Source: Choristocarpus tenellus KU-1152
Taxonomy: Eukaryota > Phaeophyceae
Length of the DNA: 27,717 nucleotides
Assembly: GCA_964200185.2 (NCBI GenBank)
Contig: CAXNAD020000139.1
Coordinates: 1 to 27,717, forward strand
Direction: 5' to 3'
Shown here piece after piece: positions 21,901 to 27,717 of this stretch (position 1 is its first letter; every line of letters begins with the position of its first letter). Both the position numbers and the translations under genes were made by a program. Under the pieces are notes generated by a model, which searched no databases, was not told the DNA's origin, and worked only from the letters and a program-made list of their open reading frames with translations.

Positions 21901-23789
21901 CTCACCCAATTACAGTTCCATGTTAAACCATAGTTCACCGTTCCTGCCCTCCCCCCTACATTCAAGACAATCGCCTAGACCTTCTCCACTTCTTCATACA
22001 CCCTCTTGCGTATCAGCTTCGTGAGGTGGAGGCGGGGCACGATGGAACATGGGTAGCACACCCAGCTTTGGTGGAGGTGGCAATGGATATCTTCAACCAG
22101 CACATGCCCCAGGCCAATCAGATACATTTCGTGCCAGAGTGTTCTGTGACCGCGGAGGACTTGCTCATGATCCCAACTGAAGGCAACATTACGTGAGCGG
22201 GTGATGTTTAAAATGTGTATTGCCACTTCCTAAAAATACATTTCAAGAGGAGTAAGGGATATTGTTGGGTAAGCGCACAGAATATGTCTGCATGCAACAG
22301 ATAGATCCATTTCATCAATATGATGTTATTCATACATCGCGCATGCTTGAGTACCTTACAGGCCAGAACTTAGATCTGGAAACAAGGTGTGGCGAGCAGA
22401 AATAGGAGCAGGGATGCATGAAGGTAGCAACAGGTACAAGTGAGGGGTTCAAAAACTGAGGTCCAGGCAGAACAGCATTTCATGGAGCGGATTGGAAGAT
22501 TAGCAATCTAATTTTAGTCTGGGTCACTCTCTTCTTCCTTGTTCAAAGTCGTGAGATGTAGTGACCTGTTCAGGGTTCCATGTCAATCGGCTCAGCAATT
22601 GCGCCAAGCACCCGAGAGTGCTGTACGTGAATAATGGTGTCCTTATGACAACCTGTTACCTAACCTGCCAGGAACTAGTTCCAGTCAACTCATCTTGCTG
22701 GTACTTCCTCTATTATTTTGTCTTTGGGCTAGGACTCTTGGTTCTAACTTCTCCCCATTGGTATTCCTCCTCTCACAACCCAGCAGTAGAAGCCTCATCC
22801 AACTATTTTTCGCACTGTGCCGGTTATGGTTACCATGGATTCGTTTTATTGTTTTCTTTTGTACATATTTTCGCGCCATGTTTATTTTTTCGCACTCTGA
22901 CTTAACTTTGGGAATTGGCATCCTACTCTTGTACTACTGTATTTCCAAAGATCTGAGGGTCTCCGAGAGAATGTAGATGTCTGTCTTGTGTACGTAGAGA
23001 GCTGGCTCCGTGGGAATGGATGCATCCCCGTCAACTTCAAGATGGAGGATGCTGCCACAGCCGAGATCTCCAGGGTCCAGGTGCTTAGGCGACAATTGAC
23101 CTTGGATTCGTTACATTGCAAATAGTCGTGCCTGTGTACTTTTCTCCTGGTGCCCTGGACACTGTCACCGCTCCTGCTTACAGGGACCTTGCATCAAGCA
23201 GACTGTGTAGCAGGATACAGTGCCACACATAACCTGTAGAATGATCGCTTTGAATTGGAGTTGCTACAGCATGGTAATTGTCTGTGGAGTGGTGGAATGC
23301 GCCGTTCAAGTATGTACGAGTACATGGTTGTTTTCTCTACCTTCTTTTACATTCACCTACACACAACAGGCGACCAAGAGTCAAACATTATCCCAGGACT
23401 CCATATACGATCCTTGACGTAATCCATAGCCCTCCCCTCACCCCTACTCACCTTCCTGCCTACTATCATCTTAATCATCACACGCACCTTTACACTACTA
23501 TCAGGTTTGGCAGTGGGTTCATCATGGAGCTAAGACAGTGAACGGTGAGGTTGTCACGGCATCTCTGGTACATAAGCTCATGGCTGAGGCAGTGGAACGT
23601 CACTGCGCTGTCTTGAGAGGACCAAAGGCAACTGCAGGGACTGAGGTTGAGAAGGCACAAGGGCAGACGGGAAAGTTCACGCTGGCAGGGAAGCTAGTGG
23701 TTGATATGATGACTGCGCCAGAGCTGGATGACTTCTTGACGACTGTGGCTTACCCCCATATTGTTAATGTCTCACACTGTTGCCTCTGA
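12914..23789 (+). CDS. MLS: Malate synthase (A-type), complete, twelve exons, 554 aa
   Basis: Condenses glyoxylate with acetyl-CoA to malate in the glyoxylate cycle. Exons: 12914-13008, 13486-13554, 13801-13879, 14037-14105, 14518-14598, 16655-16818, 18321-18506, 18720-18818, 20366-20597, 22017-22192, 22951-23080, 23505-23789 (TGA). Introns are 157-2056 bp, in phases 0 or 2 only. The joined protein is collinear with family A from residue 1 to the end: [44 protein letters not shown] (about 110-128), [10 protein letters not shown] with the substrate-binding arginine (about 167-176), [20 protein letters not shown] (Glu 254), NCGRWDYIFS (Asp 282), [21 protein letters not shown], and [11 protein letters not shown] (Asp 450). 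By family knowledge Glu 254 and Asp 282 bind Mg2+ and Asp 450 is the catalytic acid/base. Asp 282 is encoded right after a splice junction. Length is normal. The protein ends HCCL, not a strict peroxisomal SKL-type signal. Confidence 0.96.
13212..13264. repeat. Perfect 16-bp inverted repeat (hairpin) in malate synthase intron 1
   Basis: TCTCTCAAATTCAATA at 13212-13227 is exactly reversed as TATTGAATTTGAGAGA at 13249-13264. The 21-nt spacer itself contains the near-palindrome TCTAGATCTATA. The transcript could fold into a stem inside the 477-bp intron. Its role is unknown; it may be the relic of a small inverted-repeat element. Confidence 0.75.
14599..15777 (+). other. First part of malate synthase intron 5, with a frameshifted coding-like remnant
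   Basis: Part of the 2056-bp intron. From 15069 to 15611 three adjoining plus-strand open segments have protein-like residue use: 15069-15266 ([20 protein letters not shown]), 15274-15477 ([19 protein letters not shown]) and 15471-15611 ([19 protein letters not shown]). They lie in two alternating frames, separated by a stop or a frameshift. This looks like a decayed gene or transposon fragment rather than a live gene. No family is recognised. 14599-15068 shows nothing notable. Confidence 0.3.
15739..16220 (+). repeat. Tandem duplication of a ~110-bp unit (C), first unit split by element B1
   Basis: The unit reads GTGTTTTCAGGACCCC, then TAGGAGCTATGATACAACTA, then TTGATGCTGAAAGCAACCTT, then GTATACTT. 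It occurs once uninterrupted at about 16106-16220. It also occurs once as two halves, about 15739-15777 and 16035-16104, separated by the 257-bp element B1. Removing B1 and one TA makes the first unit match the second with only scattered substitutions. Both units are in malate synthase intron 5. Confidence 0.8.
15778..16034 (-). mobile_element. Family-B MITE-like element, copy B1 (diverged), inserted in repeat C
   Basis: 257 bp between TA 15776-15777 and TA 16035-16036. The left end is GACTCAAAGTATTTATGATAG; the right end reverse-complements to ACCCAAAGCATGTAAGAAGG. Both are diverged forms of the B terminus CAAAGTATCTTAGAGGGTA. It shares TTTGGGGCTTGGCTTCCCAT and AAAGGTGTGTCCAGA with copy B2. 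It is more diverged than the other copies, so it is probably an older insertion. Confidence 0.8.
16819..18320 (+). other. Malate synthase intron 6 (1502 bp)
   Basis: Starts GAAG|GTGAGA and ends CTTTGTACAG|GCCC. No transposon copy is recognised. A minus-strand open segment at about 17972-18125 ([40 protein letters not shown]) has protein-like composition. It has no identifiable start, partner exon or family, so I leave it uncalled. The rest shows nothing I can name. Confidence 0.4.
18819..20365 (+). other. Malate synthase intron 8 (1547 bp)
   Basis: Its splice sites are GTTG|GTGAGA and TTGAAG|GGATTA; the acceptor lacks the usual C before AG and has a weak pyrimidine tract. It contains element B2. 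A segment at about 19055-19202 is open on both strands (see findings). Long C runs lie at 20182-20219. The exon boundary is fixed by the conserved GRW|DYIFS motif. Confidence 0.6.
19223..19488 (-). mobile_element. Family-B MITE-like element, copy B2
   Basis: 266 bp between TA 19221-19222 and TA 19489-19490. The left terminus is GTGAAAGTATCTTAGAGGGTA; the right terminus reverse-complements to GAGCCAAAGTATCTTAGAGG. A central inverted repeat surrounds CTACTCCAAAATGTTTGGGAGTAG. It is in the reverse orientation to the copies at 21348 and 27361. No coding capacity. Confidence 0.85.
21348..21605 (+). mobile_element. Family-B MITE-like element, copy B3
   Basis: About 258 bp in malate synthase intron 9. 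The left end is GAGTCAAAGTAGCTCAGAGGG and the right end is CCCCCTTTAAGATATTTTTA. It carries CGTCCGTTTGGGGCCAAAAT at the left, mirrored by CAAGCCCCAAACGGAC at the right. A central hairpin is made of TTTTACCTAGTCCG and CGGGCTAGGTAAAA. A TA follows at 21606-21607; the left flank has no adjacent TA, so the exact left border is uncertain. Confidence 0.8.
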
Positions 23790-25469
23790 ACAAATCTTAC
23801 CCACCCGGTGAAGGCTCAAATGACATACTGTGCTAGTGGTCTGCATTGCTATCACCTTGTTACTAATGCACTTAGCTGGTCAAAAGGATAGGAGGTAGAG
23901 ATGTTGCTGCTCCTCCAAAGTTCTCTTGGGGTTGGGGGAAAAAGAAAAGCTTCTGGGCTTTGCTTCTTGCGTGAAACAGTCTACTACTGCAGTAAATTAA
24001 AATCCAGCACATGCAGCAGAATTAGACCCAACTTCCTTTGTTCCTATACCTTCACTGCGGTAAGTCCCAGGGCGAGAAGTTGCCAGGAATTGAATGACTT
24101 GGTGACAATTAGCTAGACTTTGCCCTTAGATATACTTTGAAGCTATGACATAGAGGACGAAGAATGGAGCATTGAAGAGATGTGCAGGTTTAGAGTGGTT
24201 GAATATTATCTGGGTTAATTATTACGTCCCCCGAAAACCAACATTTAGGTACCAGGTGAAATTTCCGTTACCAAACAGATCGTTGAGGAGGTTACCTCTA
24301 TACGTTGTGGAATTTATGGTATGCGAGACAAGTGTTTGCATGCATTTTTGAAGAACCTTGCATTAGTACAACCAAGATCTGGGCTTGGGTCAAGACCAAC
24401 ATGAAAGGCGTAGAGGAGCCCCACCAAGTCATGTACATACCTCATGACTAACGAAGGTCATGTGAAATCAACTTTGGTCCCATTCCTAGACTTTTATCAG
24501 AGCAATTGCGATGGGACCTAAACAGAGGAAGAAAGTAGGTAACAAAGGCAGGGTACAATAGTTAAGAAGCTCTCTAAATGATGAATAGCGCCCGCACGAA
24601 TGCAGATCTGCAGACAAAATACTTTTAGTTAACAAAACGATCATCCTTCTTGTGCAACCCCTTTCTATTGTTATGTTTTCTTGTTATGAAGACTGTACTT
24701 ACTTTTCGTACGATATGGTTGCTACTCAAGGACTTCGCAGTGCCTAAAACACATTGCACTGTTCTTGTGGTACGCCTTTCTTGGTAAACAAAAATGTTTT
24801 ACACGGACTTACGTGCATCACTTGGGGATGGTTGTTGTAGGTTTGCATACATTTTACTTTGAGGGTATGATGGCACTTTGTAAGCATTGATAGGTCAGGC
24901 ACTAGATACTTATAGAGCGCAAAGTGCAACATCTGGCTCAACAGAGCTCAACATATAATGGGAAGCAAGGGCTGGATGGAGAGCTTCTACGAGTATATAT
25001 ACATACGAAGTACTGTTTTAATACATCCAAGAATAACTACGGCTGATAATACAGAAGACCACCAAATCTTGTCAGGGACTCAATATGAGGTGTTTGCCAA
25101 TGGAGGAGTTTAGCATGTTATTTCTTTTCAACACCATCGGATTTGTTTGATCTGGACGATCCACAATTAGTTGTCACTCATTGTTTCTTAGGACAAAGTA
25201 TCTTACAGGGGGTGGCAGCGGTCCATTCATTCAGAGCCCAATTTGCTGTGTTGTTGTGATTCTTGAACGATTTTGGTTCACACTTCAGATGCAGATAAAA
25301 TGTTACTGACCTTAGTGTATCTATCTTTCTACGCTGTTGCTCACCCTGCATGAAAAATCACTCTGCCTTTGCCTTTTGTCAATGATTTTTGTATTTTATT
25401 GAATGAATTTTCGGTTTGTCATGATGAGGCGGGGTCCAATCAGTCGTGGGGGGTGTTTAGAATCATCAG
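23790..25469. other. Region downstream of malate synthase, only weak exon candidates
   Basis: No gene can be called. Short plus-strand segments with acceptable splice sites include 24249-24318 (CATTTAG|GTACCA ... TTATG|GTATGC; reads VPGEISVTKQIVEEVTSIRC), an ATG exon 24511-24534 (MGPKQRKK|GTAGGT) and 25055-25089 (ATACAG|AAGACC; KTTKSCQGLNMR). The last two are compatible in phase. A minus-strand donor (GATGCAC|GTAAGT, about 24812) follows a short open run. None forms a recognisable protein. Confidence 0.25.
25193..25300 (+). mobile_element. Truncated family-A MITE fragment (A5)
   Basis: The left terminus CAAAGTATCTTACAGGGGGTG and the adjoining GGCAGCGGTCCATTCATTCAG match the first third of family A. 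The similarity fades after about 100 bp and no right terminus follows, so this is a remnant. Confidence 0.5.
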
Positions 25470-25798
25470 TTGTGTCACGGTGGGATTCCTTCAGCAAACC
25501 CCAAGTTCTCTCAGCCAACAAATCTTAGGAGAAGTTTGAATGAGATCTTGGATCCGTTTGGTGACGTCACATCCTTGTGACCGTCAACGGCAAGTGGTCT
25601 GAGAATTCTTATGATTTTTCTCTGTTTGATGATATTTATGGGACTCTTACGAATGACAAAGAAATGTGCGCACAATACACTTATATGTGCTCGCGGACGT
25701 GGATTGGACTGAGACCAGATCCCAACGGGACCTGTCCGTCACATGTTGCGTTGTTTCAATTACAGAGGGTGTACCTATATAAGAGAGGGCAGGAGTAA
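25470..25798 (+). CDS. Candidate small coding region of unknown function
   Basis: Two plus-strand segments have good coding character. 25470-25560 (after ATCATCAG; donor-like TTTG|GTGACG) contains LCHGGIPSANPKFSQPTNLR and SLNEILDPF. The second, running to TAA 25796-25798, contains YDFSLFDDIYGTLTNDKEM and MCSRTWIGLRPDPNGTCPSH. They are in different frames, separated by about 20 bases. Either an unseen exon structure, a frameshift or a sequencing error separates them. The first has the HGG tripeptide seen in metallophosphatases, but no other phosphatase motif is present, so I assign no function. Confidence 0.3.
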
Positions 25799-25822
25799 GC
25801 GAAAGAACCCTCTCTTATATCC
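25775..25822. repeat. 13-bp perfect inverted repeat at the end of the candidate ORF
   Basis: ATATAAGAGAGGG is mirrored by CCCTCTCTTATAT about 20 bases later, spanning the TAA stop of the preceding open frame. Additional TCTCTTAT/ATAAGAGA copies follow to about 25890, so the whole stretch can fold. It could be a 3'-end structure or a small inverted-repeat relic. Confidence 0.6.
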
Positions 25823-25859
25823 CGATCCTCTCTTATTTTGATACAAGAGCGCTTTTCTC

Positions 25860-26201
25860 CTAAACCGAGGGATCGTGATAAGAGAAACCTATGTTATATC
25901 GAGCAATAGTGCTCGTAGGCGCTTTATACTTGTCCCCAGATGATGACAGAGCGACGCCCTTGCTGTATGTGCTTCCCACGTGCGTTCCAGAGTAGTTACA
26001 TGTAGACATGTATTGAACATTGCCCTCAGTGAACCCATTTCGATGAAGCTGTGGTGGTGCAGCAACCACCACATCTACACCACCCCTGCACAGTATACCA
26101 CTGTCATATATATGTATACAGTACTGTAACTTTGGTAAATTGCACTCATTACGATGCATTCGCTCGTATGTGTAGTACACCTTCCCAAGAAAAGCATCCA
26201 C
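25860..26201 (-). CDS. Candidate terminal exon, unrecognised protein
   Basis: An open minus-strand run ends at TAG 25860-25862. A splice acceptor TATACTGTGCAG|GGGTGG near 26087 could start an exon of about 75 codons. It reads VDVVVAAPPQLHRNGFTEGN, then CNYSGTHVGSTYSKGVALSS, then ARYNIGFSYHDPSV. Composition is protein-like, but the plus strand is open over 26051-26395 too (MPWPTYSIALYKDIIQYSIK, ending IARTE). At most one of the two is likely real. No family is recognised. Confidence 0.25.
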   Translation of the reverse strand: MDAFLGKVYYTYERMHRNECNLPKLQYCIHIYDSGILCRGGVDVVVAAPPQLHRNGFTEGNVQYMSTCNYSGTHVGSTYSKGVALSSSGDKYKAPTSTIARYNIGFSYHDPSV

Positions 26202-26423
26202 AAGCCGTTGGATGTCTGGACAGACGACTCACAGTTCAAATCAAATCAACGTTTAAAGTTAATCTCCCTCCGATGCCCTGGCCTACGTATTCAATTGCAC
26301 TCTACAAGGATATTATACAGTACAGTATCAAGAACGCCACCATGGATCAAATGCAGCTGCACCGCAATGCACCCCCCATCGCACGCACTGAGTAAAGCAA
26401 CTTATTCGCCAAAAAAAATCGCG

Positions 26424-26524
26424 ACTGAGTCAAAGTATCTTAGAGGGTAGATCCCTGTCCGTTTGCAGGTCGAAGTCCAATGTTGCGATATTGATGTAAT
26501 TTTGGCTTTTGTGTTAGTTAGGAA
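26424..26524 (+). mobile_element. Truncated family-B element (B4), left half only
   Basis: It begins ACTGAGTCAAAGTATCTTAG and follows family B through GATGTAATTTTGGCT to TTAGTTAGGAAG. It is then cut off by the start of element A3; the right half of B is absent after A3. Either A3 inserted and the distal half was deleted, or the two became adjacent by recombination. Confidence 0.7.
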
Positions 26525-26713
26525 GACTGGCTCAAAGTATCTGGGGGGGGTAGCGGCTGTCCATTTGGAGCCAATTTTTTCATGTCGCAATTTTTCGGTG
26601 ATTTGGTTCCATACGTTGGATGGATAATGAAAGTGCACTTTTCTTGGTTTAACCCTAAATGGACACCCCGGTGTAGAACCCCCCCCCCCCTCCAGATACT
26701 TTGGGTCACTGCC
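26525..26713 (+). mobile_element. Family-A MITE-like element, copy A3
   Basis: About 189 bp, well preserved. The left end is GGCTCAAAGTATCTGGGGGG and the right end is CTCCAGATACTTTGGGTCA. The internal inverted motifs GGCTGTCCATTTGG and CTAAATGGACACCC mirror each other. It lies between an intact downstream exon (26747-27097, minus strand) and the B4 fragment, so it would be in or beside an intron of that gene. Confidence 0.8.
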
Positions 26714-26746
26714 AAAAAAATCGCAGATGTCCGCCTGTTTGATTAC

Positions 26747-27097
26747 CCTTGCCCCGATTGTGCTGAGCCAAGCCAGCTTTGTTTTCCGGAGATGGTACGA
26801 AACACTGTTCATACTGCACTCTTCGACGGTTGTTTCTAAGCTTGCAAACTCGTCAGCTACTTGAGAGTACAGCGGTAGAGGAACTGAGAACATTGACGGG
26901 GCTATTCCTTTCCTCACGGCCCCCGATGTGCTGCCCCCTCCCATAAACCCATCGTCATCCTCGTCACCTGAGCTTTCAGTGTCTGACTGGTACAAGCATT
27001 CCTCGAGCAGCTGGTCTCTCATGTCCTCTAGTATTGCATTGGCCACTTCATCATTGTCTTCCACACCAATCCACGTCCTTGCTGCATCAATGGAAGC
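26747..27097 (-). CDS. Exon of an unrecognised acidic protein (partial gene)
   Basis: An exon of exactly 117 codons on the minus strand between a good acceptor (CCGCCTCAG|GCTTCC) and a donor (GCAAGG|GTAATC), phase 0 at both ends. It reads ASIDAARTWIGVEDNDEVAN, then a helical acidic run (AILEDMRDQLLEECLYQ), an acidic/glycine linker (SDTESSGDEDDDGFMGGG), and VPLPLYSQVADEFASLETT. The linker is typical of a disordered hinge. Both neighbouring stretches are MITE-derived, so upstream exons must lie to the right of the window or inside the MITE cluster. I do not recognise the family. Coding status is well supported by composition, exon length and splice sites. Confidence 0.6.
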
Positions 27098-27145
27098 CTG
27101 AGGCGGTTTTCTCGCGGGTTTGAAGTGCAGAGCGTCAAGAGCATT

Positions 27146-27260
27146 CGAGTGAAATTACCTTAGAGGGTACGAGTTTTGCCCTATTTATCCGTTTAAAGCT
27201 TGGCTTCCCACGGGTTTTTTTATGACATTTTTCTACTCCAAAATGTTTCAGAAGAGTAGG
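27146..27260 (-). mobile_element. Truncated family-B element (B6)
   Basis: It starts GAGTGAAATTACCTTAGAGGG and follows the reverse-oriented B sequence (CGAGTTTTGCCCTATTTATC, GCTTGGCTTCCCA) to the central hairpin (CTACTCCAAAATGTTTCAGAAGAGTAG). It then stops where element A4 begins. The other half is missing. Confidence 0.7.
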
Positions 27261-27262
27261 TA

Positions 27263-27701
27263 AGGCTCAAAGTATCTGGGGGTTGGGTGGCGGCTGTGCA
27301 TCTGGCGTTAATTTTTTCATGTCGCAATTTTTGTGTTTGGTTGCATACGTCGGATGGATAAAAAGCCAAAGTATCTTAGAGGGTAGAGCTGCGTCCATTT
27401 GGGGCCCACAATCCAATGTTGCGTTTCAGATGTAATTTTGACTATCGTGTTTGTTGGGAAGTGTCAATATCCTTGTTCCAGAATACCTTTTCATAACGTA
27501 TACATTTTACCTACTCCAAAATATTTTGGAGTAGGAAAATGTCGTAAGAACCCCTAGGGAAGCCAAGCCCCAAATGGACAAACAGGACAAAACTCGTACC
27601 CTCTAGGATACTTTCACTCTAATGTAAGTGCACCTTTCCTGGTTATGGCCCAAATGGACACCCTGGTGTAGACCCCCCTCCCCCCCCAGATGCTTTGGGT
27701 C
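27263..27701 (+). mobile_element. Family-A MITE-like element A4, split by a full family-B element
   Basis: The left part is 27263-27360 (GGCTCAAAGTATCTGGGGGT ... GTCGGATGGATA) and the right part is 27622-27701 (ATGTAAGTGCACCTTTCCTG ... CAGATGCTTTGGGTCT). Joined, they reproduce family A through its centre (GGATGGATAATG-AAGTGCAC). TA precedes at 27261-27262, and TA occurs just past the right end. Confidence 0.85.
27361..27619 (+). mobile_element. Family-B MITE-like element B5, intact, nested in A4
   Basis: 259 bp flanked exactly by TA 27359-27360 and TA 27620-27621. The left terminus is AGCCAAAGTATCTTAGAGGG; the right terminus reverse-complements to AGTGAAAGTATCCTAGAGGG. The central hairpin is CCTACTCCAAAATATTTTGGAGTAGG. 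Removing it and one TA restores the element-A sequence. No coding capacity. Confidence 0.9.
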
Positions 27702-27717
27702 TAATATGTAGGCGTTA

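Noticed and set aside
25500-25800. Possible serine/threonine or metallo-phosphatase because of an HGG motif
   Set aside because: No GDxHG, GDxxDR or GNHE motif found anywhere near; a single tripeptide is not enough.
1-27717. CRISPR arrays, bacterial operons, tRNA or rRNA genes
   Set aside because: No regularly spaced direct repeats, no Shine-Dalgarno/operon layout and no recognisable tRNA or rRNA sequence. The spliced genes show eukaryotic nuclear DNA.

Overview
This window is nuclear DNA of a eukaryote, most likely an intron-rich unicellular alga or other protist. Three conserved genes are cut into short exons with GT..AG introns, and joining them in phase rebuilds continuous family proteins. 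Simple repeats and small transposon-like elements fill introns and spacers. A 10-base N gap (7423-7432) shows that this is a draft assembly. I could not fix the lineage; the SLC10A7/BASS-like protein looks closer to plant and algal forms than to animal forms.

Layout. (1) About 126-4118, minus strand: 5' part of an ABCF3/GCN20-type ABC ATPase (six exons, 268 codons), running off the left edge. (2) 4288-4646, plus: a two-exon, 82-residue, probably single-pass small protein, divergent from the ABCF gene across only 169 bp. (3) 4647-6184: spacer with one transposon-like element. (4) 6185-8583, minus: a complete four-exon SLC10A7-type sodium/bile-acid-cotransporter-like gene (341 aa). (5) 8584-12913: only weak candidate exons and one inverted-repeat element. 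(6) 12914-23789, plus: a complete twelve-exon malate synthase (554 aa; 1665 coding bases spread over 10.9 kb). (7) 23790-26400: weak candidate exons. (8) 26747-27097, minus: one convincing exon of an unrecognised acidic protein. (9) 26424-27703: a cluster of nested small elements.

The strongest non-gene signal is a pair of MITE-like families. I call them A (about 190 bp, G-rich ends) and B (about 260 bp, with a central hairpin). Both carry the terminal core CAAAGTATCT. Two B insertions can be read base by base: one interrupts an A copy and one interrupts a 110-bp tandem repeat. In both cases removing B and one TA rebuilds the uninterrupted host sequence, which is the target-site signature of Tc1/mariner-type transposition. 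No transposase is visible, so the copies are presumably mobilised in trans.

The genes do not form an operon or obvious pathway. They are ordinary housekeeping genes: translation/stress signalling, membrane transport and the glyoxylate cycle. I found no clearly new biological system. The best leads are the shared-terminus MITE families, the coding-like frameshifted remnant in malate synthase intron 5, and the uncertain small genes at 10975-11560 and 25470-25800.
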